The notes under the pieces: generated by a model
What the model was told of the DNA's origin: nothing
The model's input: the letters and a program-made list of their open reading frames with translations, nothing else
Database searches by the model: none
Shown here: positions 52,896 to 61,752 of the stretch, one piece after another
Position numbering within the stretch: the stretch's first letter is position 1
Layout of the letters: each line of letters starts with the position of its first letter
NCBI GenBank assembly: GCA_963739625.1
Contig: CAVUAU010000009.1
Span: forward strand, 62,001 to 126,000
Direction of reading: 5' to 3'
DNA: 64,000 bases
Source of the DNA: Salinimicrobium sp963739625
GTDB lineage: Bacteria > Bacteroidota > Bacteroidia > Flavobacteriales > Flavobacteriaceae
Position numbers and translations under genes: made by a program

Positions 52896-55800
52896 CTAGG
52901 CTTTGGCTTTTCTTTTTTCGTGCAACCTTACCCGCCCCCGGTTCACCAGGTAGAGCATAGCCGGCACTACCACTAAGGTGAGGAAGGTTGCGAAGATCAA
53001 ACCAAAGATCACTGTCCAGGCCAGCGGTCCCCAAAAGATCACGTTATCCCCTCCTATATAGATTTGCGGATCGTAATCTGTGAAAAGTGTAAAAAAGTCA
53101 ATATTGAGACCAATTGCCAGTGGGATCAAACCTAACACTGTCGTAATGGCAGTTAATAGTACCGGCCGTAGCCTTGATTTTCCTCCTGCCACAATGAGGT
53201 CAAAATATTGTTGTTTTGTCAGGGCTTCGTGTTCCTCCATATTTAGCTCCCGCTTTTTGCGGTCAATAAGGATCTGGGTGTAATCAACCAGCACGATGGC
53301 ATTGTTCACCACAATTCCCGCCAAAGAGATAATTCCCATCATGGTCATGATGATGATAAAGTCCATATTAAATACGACCATACCCAAAAATACCCCGGCA
53401 AGACTCAAAAAGACAGCCATGAGGATGATGAGCGGCTTCGGAATTGAGTTGAACTGAGCTACCAGGATGAGCAGAATTCCGCCGAGACCTATTAATAAAG
53501 CCTTCAGCAAAAAGGCCATATTCTCTGCCTGTTTCTCCTGTTCTCCTGTAAATTCCAGGTTCATGCTCTTTGGAAGTTCGTAGCCCTGCAACTCATTTTG
53601 CAGCTGCTCTACAATGGCATTTCCATTATAACCTGTAAGGACGTTGGAGTACAGGGTGATCACCCTTTTTAGATCTTTTCTCTTAATAGAACTAAAGGCC
53701 GAAGTAAGTTCCTTCTCGGTTACAGAGGAGATTGGCACCTGCACGATAGCCCCTGTATTCTGGTTCTTAAAGGTTATTGGCTGGTTAAAAAGAACATTTT
53801 CATCATACCTGAAATCTTCATTAAACCTGATGTTGATGTCGTAATCTTCATCCCCTTCCTTATAAGTAGAGATCTCTTCTCCATAGATGGCACGTCGTAG
53901 GGTTTGACCCACTGCAGCCGAAGATACGCCCAGCTGCCCCGCTTTTACCCGGTCAACGCTCACATTGAGTTCAGGTTTTGATTTGTTGACGTCTATTTGT
54001 AAATCTTCAATTCCGGGTATACCCAGCTCATTGATATATTCCCGCAACTGTTCGGCTTCAGTAAGCATTTGTTCATAATCTTCTCCCTTCAGCTCAATAT
54101 TGATTGGGTAACCTGTTGGAGGACCGGCCGCGTTTTTTTCTACAATTATAGATGCGCCCGGAAAGCCCTGTACGGCATCCCGAACTTCAGAAAGCACATG
54201 ACTACTCTGTACGCCGCGCCGGTCTTTATACTCGCGCATTGACAGCGTGATCTTTGCCTTGTGCGGCATCTCGTTCTGCTGCCCACCATCGGTTTGAGGG
54301 TTTCCTGCTCCCTGTCCCACCTGTGCAATGGCAGACTCTACCATGAAGTTGTAGCCGTCTTCATCTTCATATTTTTTAATAACATCATAAATACGCTCCT
54401 CCACCTGTTTGGTAAGCTCATTGGTCTTTCTAATATCGGTTCCTTCAGGATATTCAATATATGTGATGATCTGGTTTGGTTCATTTTCAGGAAAGAACAA
54501 AACCTTCGGCTTGACAAGTCCAATAAGAATAAAAGAAAGAATGAGCAGTGCCACCGTTCCGAAGAAAACAAAGAACGCATTCTTCCCGCGAAGCGAAAAT
54601 TTCAGGGTTCTTTCATAGTTGTTCTCGAGCACTTTAAGAGCTTTATACTGGAAGTAATCTACCAGTTTTACGAGCGCATATTTGTACACCCACATCATGA
54701 TGGCCAGGAGGAGTAGGAGGTTGGCAATCGCGCGCACTGCGCCCATATCCATTACAAAACCTAAAATGAGCAAAAGCACTCCTGTTCCCGCCAGCACGGC
54801 ACTTATTCTTACCAGTCTCTTTTTAGAAAGACTTTTTTCTTCTGTCTCCATGAACTGGGAGGTCAACATGGAGTTGATGATCAATGCCACGAACAGAGAT
54901 GATCCTAGCACAATTGAGAGCGTAATGGGAAAGAACATCATGAATTTTCCAATGGTGCCGGGCCATAACCCAAGCGGAAAGAAGGCTGCTAAAGTGGTCG
55001 CCGTCGAGGCGATAATGGGCCAGGCAATTTCGGCAACTCCCTGTTTTGCCGCTTCTTTCCTGGACATCCCCTCGCTCATGAGACTGTAGACGTTCTCCAC
55101 GACCACGATTCCATTATCCACCAGCATTCCCAGCCCCATCACAAGGGCAAAAAGTACCATGGTGTTCAGAGTGAATCCAATGCTGGAAAGAATGATAAAT
55201 GAAAGGAACATGGAAAGCGGAATGGCAAAGCCCACGAAAAGGGCATTTCTAAAGCCTAAAAAGAACATTAGTACGAGCACCACGAGGATCACCCCAAAAA
55301 TGATGTTATTCACAAGGTCATCAACCATGTTTTGGGTGGTGGTGGACTGGTCGTTGGAGTAGGTGATATGCAAGTCATCTGGCAGGTAAGTTTCTTTTTC
55401 ATTCTGCACGATCTCTTTAATGTCGTCAATGGCCTCGATCATGTTCTTACCGCTGCGCTTTTTAATGTCGAGCATCACCACAGGTTGACCATATTCCCGG
55501 GCAAAAGTGGTGGGTTCTTTTTCCTTAAATCTTATTTCCGCTATATCACGTAAGAACACGTTCCCATCCTCACGTTTCACGATCACGTTCTCCAGCTCTG
55601 CCGGGTCTTCAATCTCACCAAGTATCCTAATGTTCTTTTGTACACCACCGGTGATCACATTTCCGCCGGAGATAGTCTGGTTCTCCATGCTCACCGCCCC
55701 AATGATGTCCTGAAAACTCACTTGTGAGGCAGCCATCTTGTGCGGGTCTACTGCAATCTCCACTTCCTTTTCCTCGGCCCCGCGAATAGAAGCTTCCTTT

Positions 55801-56345
55801 ATCTGCGGAAGCAGTTCAATGCGGTCCTGGAGGTATTCTGCGTACTCTTTCAACTTCTGTACAGGGTAATCTCCTGTGAGGTTGATATTGAGGATAGGCA
55901 TTTCTTCGGAAAGGTTGAGGTCAAAAACGTTGGGCTCCACCTTGGCACCGTTATCCATGGTAGGCCAGGTGGTAGCTGCTTTTTCCTGATCAACCTTGTC
56001 TTTTACCTTTTGTTTTGCGGCCTCGACAGGGATATCTTCATCAAATTGTACGATGACCAGTGAATAATCCTGAAGGGTTGTAGAGGTGATCTCGTTCACC
56101 CCGCCAATATTGTTGAATTCTTCCTCCAGCGGTTCGGTGATGAACTTCTCTACATCTTCGGCCGAGTTACCGGGATTTACCGAGCTCACGTAGATCTTTG
56201 TCTCCACCACTTCGGGGAAAGATTCCCGCGGCATCGCGTAATATGACATAAGGCCGCCAATCATGATGATGGCAATGATCACATAGACCGTCATCTTATT
56301 GTCTATAGCCCAGGAAGAAAGTTTAAAATCTTTGTCCAGTTTCAT
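52896..56345 (-). CDS. RND efflux pump inner-membrane transporter (HAE/AcrB-type)
   Basis: A 1149-residue trimeric proton-driven exporter, about 100 residues longer than AcrB because of insertions around the central membrane block. It has the TM1 start (SSWAIDNKMTVYVIIAIIMI), the two large porter loops, and 12 membrane helices. The TM4 proton-relay site reads LVDNGIVVVENV, with one aspartate where AcrB has two. TM10 has VVNNAIVLVDY with asparagine where AcrB has the relay lysine. Acting with the MFP and TolC genes upstream it forms a tripartite pump; the substrate is unknown. Confidence 0.95.
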   Translation of the reverse strand: MKLDKDFKLSSWAIDNKMTVYVIIAIIMIGGLMSYYAMPRESFPEVVETKIYVSSVNPGNSAEDVEKFITEPLEEEFNNIGGVNEITSTTLQDYSLVIVQFDEDIPVEAAKQKVKDKVDQEKAATTWPTMDNGAKVEPNVFDLNLSEEMPILNINLTGDYPVQKLKEYAEYLQDRIELLPQIKEASIRGAEEKEVEIAVDPHKMAASQVSFQDIIGAVSMENQTISGGNVITGGVQKNIRILGEIEDPAELENVIVKREDGNVFLRDIAEIRFKEKEPTTFAREYGQPVVMLDIKKRSGKNMIEAIDDIKEIVQNEKETYLPDDLHITYSNDQSTTTQNMVDDLVNNIIFGVILVVLVLMFFLGFRNALFVGFAIPLSMFLSFIILSSIGFTLNTMVLFALVMGLGMLVDNGIVVVENVYSLMSEGMSRKEAAKQGVAEIAWPIIASTATTLAAFFPLGLWPGTIGKFMMFFPITLSIVLGSSLFVALIINSMLTSQFMETEEKSLSKKRLVRISAVLAGTGVLLLILGFVMDMGAVRAIANLLLLLAIMMWVYKYALVKLVDYFQYKALKVLENNYERTLKFSLRGKNAFFVFFGTVALLILSFILIGLVKPKVLFFPENEPNQIITYIEYPEGTDIRKTNELTKQVEERIYDVIKKYEDEDGYNFMVESAIAQVGQGAGNPQTDGGQQNEMPHKAKITLSMREYKDRRGVQSSHVLSEVRDAVQGFPGASIIVEKNAAGPPTGYPINIELKGEDYEQMLTEAEQLREYINELGIPGIEDLQIDVNKSKPELNVSVDRVKAGQLGVSSAAVGQTLRRAIYGEEISTYKEGDEDYDINIRFNEDFRYDENVLFNQPITFKNQNTGAIVQVPISSVTEKELTSAFSSIKRKDLKRVITLYSNVLTGYNGNAIVEQLQNELQGYELPKSMNLEFTGEQEKQAENMAFLLKALLIGLGGILLILVAQFNSIPKPLIILMAVFLSLAGVFLGMVVFNMDFIIIMTMMGIISLAGIVVNNAIVLVDYTQILIDRKKRELNMEEHEALTKQQYFDLIVAGGKSRLRPVLLTAITTVLGLIPLAIGLNIDFFTLFTDYDPQIYIGGDNVIFWGPLAWTVIFGLIFATFLTLVVVPAMLYLVNRGRVRLHEKRKAKA

Positions 56346-56375
56346 TCAATTCAATTTTATTGAGCGCAGAAAATG

Positions 56376-57536
56376 CTATTTTTTGATCTTTACCTGTTCC
56401 CCGTCATGAAGGTTTTTAGCCCCTTCGGTCACCAGCAGGTCTCCTGCCTTAAGTCCATTTAAAACTTCTACTGTATTCTCATATGACGTTCCCAGCTCGA
56501 GGATCCTTTTTACGGCCACCCCTGTAGAATCAGCCTTTTTTTCCATCACGTAAGCCACACTTTCCCCGGCAGCATTTGTCTGGATCACACTCTCTGGTAT
56601 GGTAATGGCTGCTTTGGAAGTATAGTCGTTCAATTTTACCGTAGCGATAAGATTTGGTTTCACCTGCTCCTGGCTTGAGGGTACCGCTACCCTTACCTCA
56701 AAGGTCCTGTTGTTGGGGTTAATGAAGTTACCTACCTGTTCAATCTTACTGCTGAATTCTGTGCCGGTAGCACCAATCTCAACCATGACCTCGGTGCCTT
56801 GTTTGATCTTTCCGAGATAAGACTCGGGTACGGCGGCAGTGATGTACATGTCACTCAAATTGATGAGCCTGAAAAGCCTGCTTTGCCCCGGTGCCACCAC
56901 TTCACCTTCATCTGTGAAGATCTCGTCGATCACGCCGCTGAAGGGAGCTCGCACAACCGTTTTGCTTAGCTGTGACTTTAACTGGTTAACAGAGTTTTGT
57001 ACTGCTTCATAATTTGTCTTAGCCTCCAAAAATTGTATTTCTGAACCAATATTTTGCTCCCACAGTCTTTGCTGTCTTTCAAAAGTGGTTTTTGCCAGCG
57101 CCAGTTGTGCCTCCAGCTGTGCTACCTGATTGTTAAGCCCGCCGTCATCGATCCTGGCCAGAATTTGCCCTTTTTGAACCCTGTCACCTTCTTTTACCGA
57201 AATGTTTAGCAGAATTCCTGAATATTCGGGATAAATGGTAATATTCTGGTCGGTTTCTACATCTCCCGGCAGCTCTACATAATGCTTAAAAAGGGTGTCT
57301 TGAATGATCCTTGTTTCCACCAAAGCATACTGCTCGTTCACGTCCAGTTCTTTAATGGCTTCATCTAAAGAGGCAATTTGAGAGCTCAACTCACTTTGTT
57401 TGCTGCTCAATTCTGCTTTTTTCGCTCTTATTTCCTGCAGGTTTCCATCTTTGATGAGGTCTTCTACAGATTTTTCTCTGTCTCCACATGAGTAGAGGGC
57501 AAAGGTGCTGAATATAATTAGGCTTATTTTTCTCAT
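56376..57536 (-). CDS. RND efflux periplasmic adaptor (membrane fusion protein), lipoprotein
   Basis: 386 residues. The lipoprotein signal ends at C17 (STFALYSCGDRE). A coiled-coil hairpin (QVAQLEAQLALAKTTFERQQ and TNYEAVQNSVNQLKSQLSKT) is flanked by lipoyl-like half motifs (LNISVKEGDRVQKGQILARI and VVRAPFSGVIDEIFTDEGE), then the beta-barrel and membrane-proximal domains. It bridges the RND pump to TolC. 30 bases upstream of the RND gene. Confidence 0.94.
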   Translation of the reverse strand: MRKISLIIFSTFALYSCGDREKSVEDLIKDGNLQEIRAKKAELSSKQSELSSQIASLDEAIKELDVNEQYALVETRIIQDTLFKHYVELPGDVETDQNITIYPEYSGILLNISVKEGDRVQKGQILARIDDGGLNNQVAQLEAQLALAKTTFERQQRLWEQNIGSEIQFLEAKTNYEAVQNSVNQLKSQLSKTVVRAPFSGVIDEIFTDEGEVVAPGQSRLFRLINLSDMYITAAVPESYLGKIKQGTEVMVEIGATGTEFSSKIEQVGNFINPNNRTFEVRVAVPSSQEQVKPNLIATVKLNDYTSKAAITIPESVIQTNAAGESVAYVMEKKADSTGVAVKRILELGTSYENTVEVLNGLKAGDLLVTEGAKNLHDGEQVKIKK

Positions 57537-57547
57537 TTCCTGAACTG

Positions 57548-58921
57548 TTATTTTTGATCTTCCTCTTTAGAATATGTTTCTGTACTCAATGCATTCTCAA
57601 GTTCCACTTTGGCACTTATCACATCCATCATGGCTTCCAGCAGACTTTGCTGAGCGGTGTACAGCTGCCGCTGGGCTTCACTAAGCTCAAAGCTGGTTGA
57701 AAGTCCTTCAAAGAACTTGATCTGGTTCTTGTTTTCTATACGTTCGGCAAGAGCAAGACTTTCCTGTCTTGCCTCAAGGGTTTCAAGGCTGAATTTATAA
57801 TCGGCTTTAGCTGAAGCGATTTCCAGCTTCACCTGGTTTTTCTCCTGTTCAAGATCAAGCAGCGCCTGTTCGTACTCCAGTTGTTTTTGTTTAGTTCTTG
57901 AACTGCGCATTCCACTGCTGAAGATGGGGATGTTAAGGCTGAGCCCAAGTATAGATTGGGAATAATATTTTTGATCGGCGTCTAAAAAGCTGAAATTATC
58001 TGAGTTCCCGTTCGCGCCATAGTTAAGGAAACCGGTAAGGCTTGGCAGCGCCTTGGTCTTTTCAAGCTTCACGAAGATCCTTGCAGCCTCGGCTGAATTT
58101 TCTGCGATTCGCACATCAATGTTCTCCTCAATGGGAATGCTTTCCTGCAGCAGTTGTGGCTGGGTGTACTTTAAGGCAAGACCTGCAAGTTCATCTGTAA
58201 GGATGACCTCCTTTTCTACGGGAATACCCATGGCCATATTGAGCATTTGGTAGGCTATCTCCAGCATTCGTTCACTTCTTCCAAGGTTGTTTTCAAGGGT
58301 GAGTCGTGTGATCTTAAGCTGCTCTACATCTTCTTCTTCGGCAAGGCCATTCTCAAAAATCTGCTGGGTGTCGTTAAGATTCTTTGTGACGTTGTCAAGG
58401 TTGCTTTGCAGAATATCAACGCTTTGTTTTGCCATAAGCACATTGCCATAGGCATTGATCACGGCTTTTCGCACTTCAAGATCTGTCTTTGTTTTGGCAT
58501 TTCTGGAGATCTGCAGCAGCGTCTTGGCAGATTGTACACCTACGATGTAAGAGCCATCAAAAATAAGCTGTGACCAGGTGGCGGTAGCGTTGAGGTTTTG
58601 TTTGGTTCCAAACCTTACGGGCTCAAAAGTGCCGGGTTCTCCACCCATAAAGCTGCCGGGAATAAGAGTGACCGGTTGCCTTAGAAAATTCTGATAATCC
58701 ACTCCGGCATTTATCTGTGGTAAACCTTGTGAGATGATCTCCCATTTTTGAGCAAGGGCTTTTTCGACCTCTTTTTCAGATTTTATTGAAGAATAGTTGT
58801 TCTCCAGTCCCAGGCTTACGGCCTCTTCAAGGGAGAGCGAGAGCGGTTGTTGATCTTCAACAGTTTGAGCACTAAGGCTCAAACACATCAACCCAAACAG
58901 GAAAATGCTTATCTTTTTCAT
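57548..58921 (-). CDS. TolC-family outer-membrane efflux protein
   Basis: 457 residues with a signal peptide (SIFLFGLMCLSLSAQ). It has the duplicated coiled-coil barrel: LSLEEAVSLGLENNYSSIKS at the start and SQSILGLSLNIPIFSSGMRS, LEYEQALLDLEQEKNQVKLE in the second half, with FFEGLSTSFELSEAQRQLYT near the end. It forms the exit duct for the neighbouring pump. Eleven bases separate it from the MFP gene. Confidence 0.94.
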   Translation of the reverse strand: MKKISIFLFGLMCLSLSAQTVEDQQPLSLSLEEAVSLGLENNYSSIKSEKEVEKALAQKWEIISQGLPQINAGVDYQNFLRQPVTLIPGSFMGGEPGTFEPVRFGTKQNLNATATWSQLIFDGSYIVGVQSAKTLLQISRNAKTKTDLEVRKAVINAYGNVLMAKQSVDILQSNLDNVTKNLNDTQQIFENGLAEEEDVEQLKITRLTLENNLGRSERMLEIAYQMLNMAMGIPVEKEVILTDELAGLALKYTQPQLLQESIPIEENIDVRIAENSAEAARIFVKLEKTKALPSLTGFLNYGANGNSDNFSFLDADQKYYSQSILGLSLNIPIFSSGMRSSRTKQKQLEYEQALLDLEQEKNQVKLEIASAKADYKFSLETLEARQESLALAERIENKNQIKFFEGLSTSFELSEAQRQLYTAQQSLLEAMMDVISAKVELENALSTETYSKEEDQK

Positions 58922-58922
58922 G

Positions 58923-59522
58923 TTAACTGCTTTTCAAAAATTTAATTAAAGAGCTCCTGCCTTTTTCTGTTACGATAGCTCTCAAGTGATACTCCAGGTG
59001 TTTTTCGATCAACTCATTCGTGGAGTAGTCATTTTCGGGAAAAAGGTCCCGGTCTTTGATTCCCAACATACCCACAAAATAGATGCGGCTGGTGAAATCC
59101 AGTGGTAGATCCTCCCTGTACAGACCCCGGGCTATCCCGCGCTCCAGGTTTTCCTTGATCTGGTCTTCCATGATCTTTTGTTGTTTGGTCTTTACCATTT
59201 CAAAGATCTTTGGGTAATATTTCTGAAGCTGGTACTGCGGGGAAGACTTTTCGTTTTTTAGATGTTCAAGGGCAAAATCCTTGATGCTGTAGAGCTCTTC
59301 AATAGGATCTTTTTTCTCATTTCTAATGGCCTGTACCCCGCAGGAAATATTTTCAAAAACAAAAAGAGCGGTAGCCTCAATAAGTTTGGTCTTGGTAGAG
59401 TAGTGGGCGTAAATCGTTTTTTTGGAAATGCCGAGTTCTGAAGCGATCTCGTCCATGGTGACGCTTTTCACGCCAAGACTAAGAAACATTTCTGCCGATT
59501 TTGCCAGGATTTTATCTTTCAC
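58923..59522 (-). CDS. TetR/AcrR-family repressor of the efflux operon
   Basis: 199 residues. The N-terminal helix-turn-helix is visible in FLSLGVKSVTMDEIASELGI and SKKTIYAHYSTKTKLIEATA (about residues 13-52); the rest is a ligand-binding helical domain. It is the first gene of the operon with TolC, MFP and RND (one-base gap to TolC) and so would control its own transcription along with the pump. An inverted repeat lies across its promoter. Confidence 0.93.
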   Translation of the reverse strand: MKDKILAKSAEMFLSLGVKSVTMDEIASELGISKKTIYAHYSTKTKLIEATALFVFENISCGVQAIRNEKKDPIEELYSIKDFALEHLKNEKSSPQYQLQKYYPKIFEMVKTKQQKIMEDQIKENLERGIARGLYREDLPLDFTSRIYFVGMLGIKDRDLFPENDYSTNELIEKHLEYHLRAIVTEKGRSSLIKFLKSS

Positions 59523-59544
59523 AACCTCTTGAATTTTGAGGCTG

Positions 59545-59586
59545 CAAATATACGAAAGGAAACTATAAAAACAATTAAAGTTTCCT
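59545..59586 (-). promoter_or_regulatory. Promoter and inverted-repeat operator of the TetR-efflux operon
   Basis: On the minus strand TTG (59572-59574), a 19-base spacer and TATATTTG (59545-59552) make a good Bacteroidota promoter. The arms AGGAAACT (59557-59564) and AGTTTCCT (59579-59586), 22 bases centre to centre, span the spacer and the -33 element, as a TetR dimer-pair site would. Confidence 0.65.
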
Positions 59587-59667
59587 GAGTTTTTTCTTAC
59601 AGGAATTTTAGGGCGTGAAAAAGGTGCTTTTCTCAGCGTTTTGGTATTTTAGCCGAAAATAATTTTT

Positions 59668-60642
59668 ATGCAGTCCACCGAGCGCTACAGGAAAGATTTC
59701 GTTACCTATCTTTCAAATAAGATCACCATACAGGAACCGGCGAACCTGTATGAACCTATGCGTTATATTCTTGATTTAGGTGGAAAAAGGGTGAGGCCGG
59801 TGTTGGTGCTCATGGCGGCAGAGATCTTTGGCAGCGATTACAAAAAAGCCCTGGACGCCGCTCTCGCGATTGAAGTTTTTCACAATTTTTCCCTGGTACA
59901 CGACGACATTATGGATGATGCACCTTTGAGAAGGGGGAAAAAGACCGTGCACGAGCGTTGGGATGTAAATACGGCCATACTTTCAGGTGATGCCATGCTC
60001 ATCAAAGCCTATCAGCTGTTCGAAAATTATTCCGGGGAAACTTTTAGGGCGTTGGCAGAACTTTTTTCCAAAACCGCTATTGAGGTATGTGAAGGCCAGC
60101 AGTACGACATGGATTTTGAAAACCGGGAAGACGTAAGCATAGACGAGTATTTGAAGATGATAGAATACAAAACCGCTGTTCTTGTGGGCGCTTCTCTAAA
60201 AATGGGTGCGATAGTCGCGGGAGCTTCCGCAGAGAACCGCCGGCAGATCTATGAGTTTGGCCGACTTCTGGGAATCGCTTTTCAACTTCAGGATGATTAT
60301 CTCGATGCCTTTGGCGACCCGGAAACCTTCGGAAAAAGAGTGGGTGGTGACATCATTGAAAACAAGAAGACCTTTTTATATCTTACTTCCTTACGGGAAT
60401 CGGGATCCAGGGAGGCAGTGCAGCTGGAACATCTTTACTCGATTAATCCGCCAGATGCTTCGGCCAAAATAGAGACCGTAAAAGCCCTTTTTGAGAGTAG
60501 TGGTGCAGCCGAGCTCACCCGTAAAGAAATTGAAGCATATACAGAAAAGGCTTTTTTGGCACTTGAGAAACTCGATATTTCCGAAGAAAAGAAACAGCTG
60601 CTGCGCCAGTTTGGCCATGGGCTAATGGACAGGGAGGTATAG
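59668..60642 (+). CDS. Trans-polyprenyl diphosphate synthase
   Basis: Condenses isopentenyl diphosphate units to an all-trans prenyl chain, probably for the menaquinone side chain. 324 residues. The first aspartate-rich motif is LVHDDIMDDAPLRRG (about residues 78-92), the second QLQDDYLDAFGD (about 207-218), with GGKRVRPVLVLM near the start. Chain length is set by residues before the first motif and cannot be assigned by eye. Divergent from the TetR operon. Confidence 0.93.
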   Translation: MQSTERYRKDFVTYLSNKITIQEPANLYEPMRYILDLGGKRVRPVLVLMAAEIFGSDYKKALDAALAIEVFHNFSLVHDDIMDDAPLRRGKKTVHERWDVNTAILSGDAMLIKAYQLFENYSGETFRALAELFSKTAIEVCEGQQYDMDFENREDVSIDEYLKMIEYKTAVLVGASLKMGAIVAGASAENRRQIYEFGRLLGIAFQLQDDYLDAFGDPETFGKRVGGDIIENKKTFLYLTSLRESGSREAVQLEHLYSINPPDASAKIETVKALFESSGAAELTRKEIEAYTEKAFLALEKLDISEEKKQLLRQFGHGLMDREV

Positions 60643-60676
60643 TAAATTTATTCTGGAGCAATGTGGAAACCCTGAG

Positions 60677-60823
60677 CTACTTCTGCTTTTTTTCCTTCTT
60701 TTTTTTCTTTTTCACCTTCGGCTTATGACTGGAACCAAAAGTAGAGGGGAACAGGCTCATCAAAATTGCAGTGCAAACGGCAATAGCAGAGAAACCTAAT
60801 CCTATATAAAGGTAAATATGCAC
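60677..60823 (-). CDS. Small single-helix membrane protein with lysine-rich tail
   Basis: 48 residues from a GTG at 60821-60823; there is no ATG in frame upstream before a stop-free but start-less stretch. One hydrophobic segment (IYLYIGLGFSAIAVCTAILM) is followed by LFPSTFG and a lysine-dominated tail (KPKVKKKKKKEKKQK). Too short for most gene callers. The clean helix-plus-basic-tail layout suggests it is real, though this is inference. Confidence 0.4.
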   Translation of the reverse strand: MHIYLYIGLGFSAIAVCTAILMSLFPSTFGSSHKPKVKKKKKKEKKQK

Positions 60824-60957
60824 CAGGGGAAGTTTTGGACAAAAATAGAGGGTAATATACGAATCCCGGAATGAACGTTGTTAATGTTGCCTGCCTAAAA
60901 CGTTAATATTTCAAGGCATATGCGTTAAACACCAAAGCTTCAGAAATACAAAATGTT

Positions 60958-61641
60958 CTAAAAGAAGATGCTCACAAAGGGCATAAAAGCATCGGCATAA
61001 ATGCTCTTTTGGTCATCGTGCAGCACGTCATAGCGCACTCCCACAGTTACAGGCCCGGTAGTATACCCAATTCCGAAGAAAAGCGCGGGAGACCAATAGG
61101 TTTCCTTTATATCTGCACCAACATATTCCAGATTTCGCGAAACATAGTTCTCTTCAAGTTCTGCGGAAAGTTGCAGAACAGGTAAAGGGCGGGCGAGGCC
61201 TATTAAACTGGCGCCCGAAGTCCAGGCGGTATAATTTGAACCATCTGTATAAGATCCCAGGATGCCAAGGCCGGCCGAGAAAACGGAATTAAAATCATAG
61301 ATGCCCTTTGGGGCCAGATAGCCGCTGAAGGAGCCGTTGCTGAAACTTGCACCAAGGCTTCCGCCAAAACGCACATGATCAAAAAAAGCGTTTTTTGAGG
61401 ATGACTCCTGAAGGGAAATCGTAGGAGGAAAATCCTTTTCAGCTTCCCCTGTTGTCCAATAAACTGGCTGCTCATTTTTCTTCCGAAGATCTTTTCTGTT
61501 TGAAGAAGTAAAAGTCTCTGCAACTTCTGCAGAAACCGATGAAGCTTCTTCTGCCTCCTGGCCAAAAATGTAGGAATGAGCCGATAACGATATTATAAAG
61601 AAAAAGAAGAGGTGGATTTTGTTGGTGAAAATTCGCTTCAT
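60958..61641 (-). CDS. Small outer-membrane beta-barrel-like protein beside sucA
   Basis: 227 residues with a signal peptide (FFFFIISLSAHSYIFGQ). Residues 85-227 look like an eight-stranded barrel (FDHVRFGGSLGASFSNGSF, VFSAGLGILGSYTDG, TGPVTVGVRYDVLHDDQ and terminal FMPFVSIFF). In flavobacterial genomes this gene neighbours sucA and is often labelled alpha-ketoglutarate decarboxylase, which the sequence does not support. Divergent from sucA. Confidence 0.7.
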   Translation of the reverse strand: MKRIFTNKIHLFFFFIISLSAHSYIFGQEAEEASSVSAEVAETFTSSNRKDLRKKNEQPVYWTTGEAEKDFPPTISLQESSSKNAFFDHVRFGGSLGASFSNGSFSGYLAPKGIYDFNSVFSAGLGILGSYTDGSNYTAWTSGASLIGLARPLPVLQLSAELEENYVSRNLEYVGADIKETYWSPALFFGIGYTTGPVTVGVRYDVLHDDQKSIYADAFMPFVSIFF

Positions 61642-61709
61642 GTTGTTAAAATAGTTTTAACTATAAGGTAAATATATGAATTGGATTTATGCATCTTTTT
61701 TAAAAATCG

Positions 61710-61717
61710 TACTTTTG
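61710..61717 (+). promoter_or_regulatory. -7 box (TACTTTTG) of sucA
   Basis: A perfect TAnnTTTG 35 bases upstream of the sucA ATG. The nearest TTG upstream is 26 bases away, longer than usual. Confidence 0.5.
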
Positions 61718-61752
61718 TGAAGTTTTAAAAAAAGAAACAGTAGTTTCATCTT

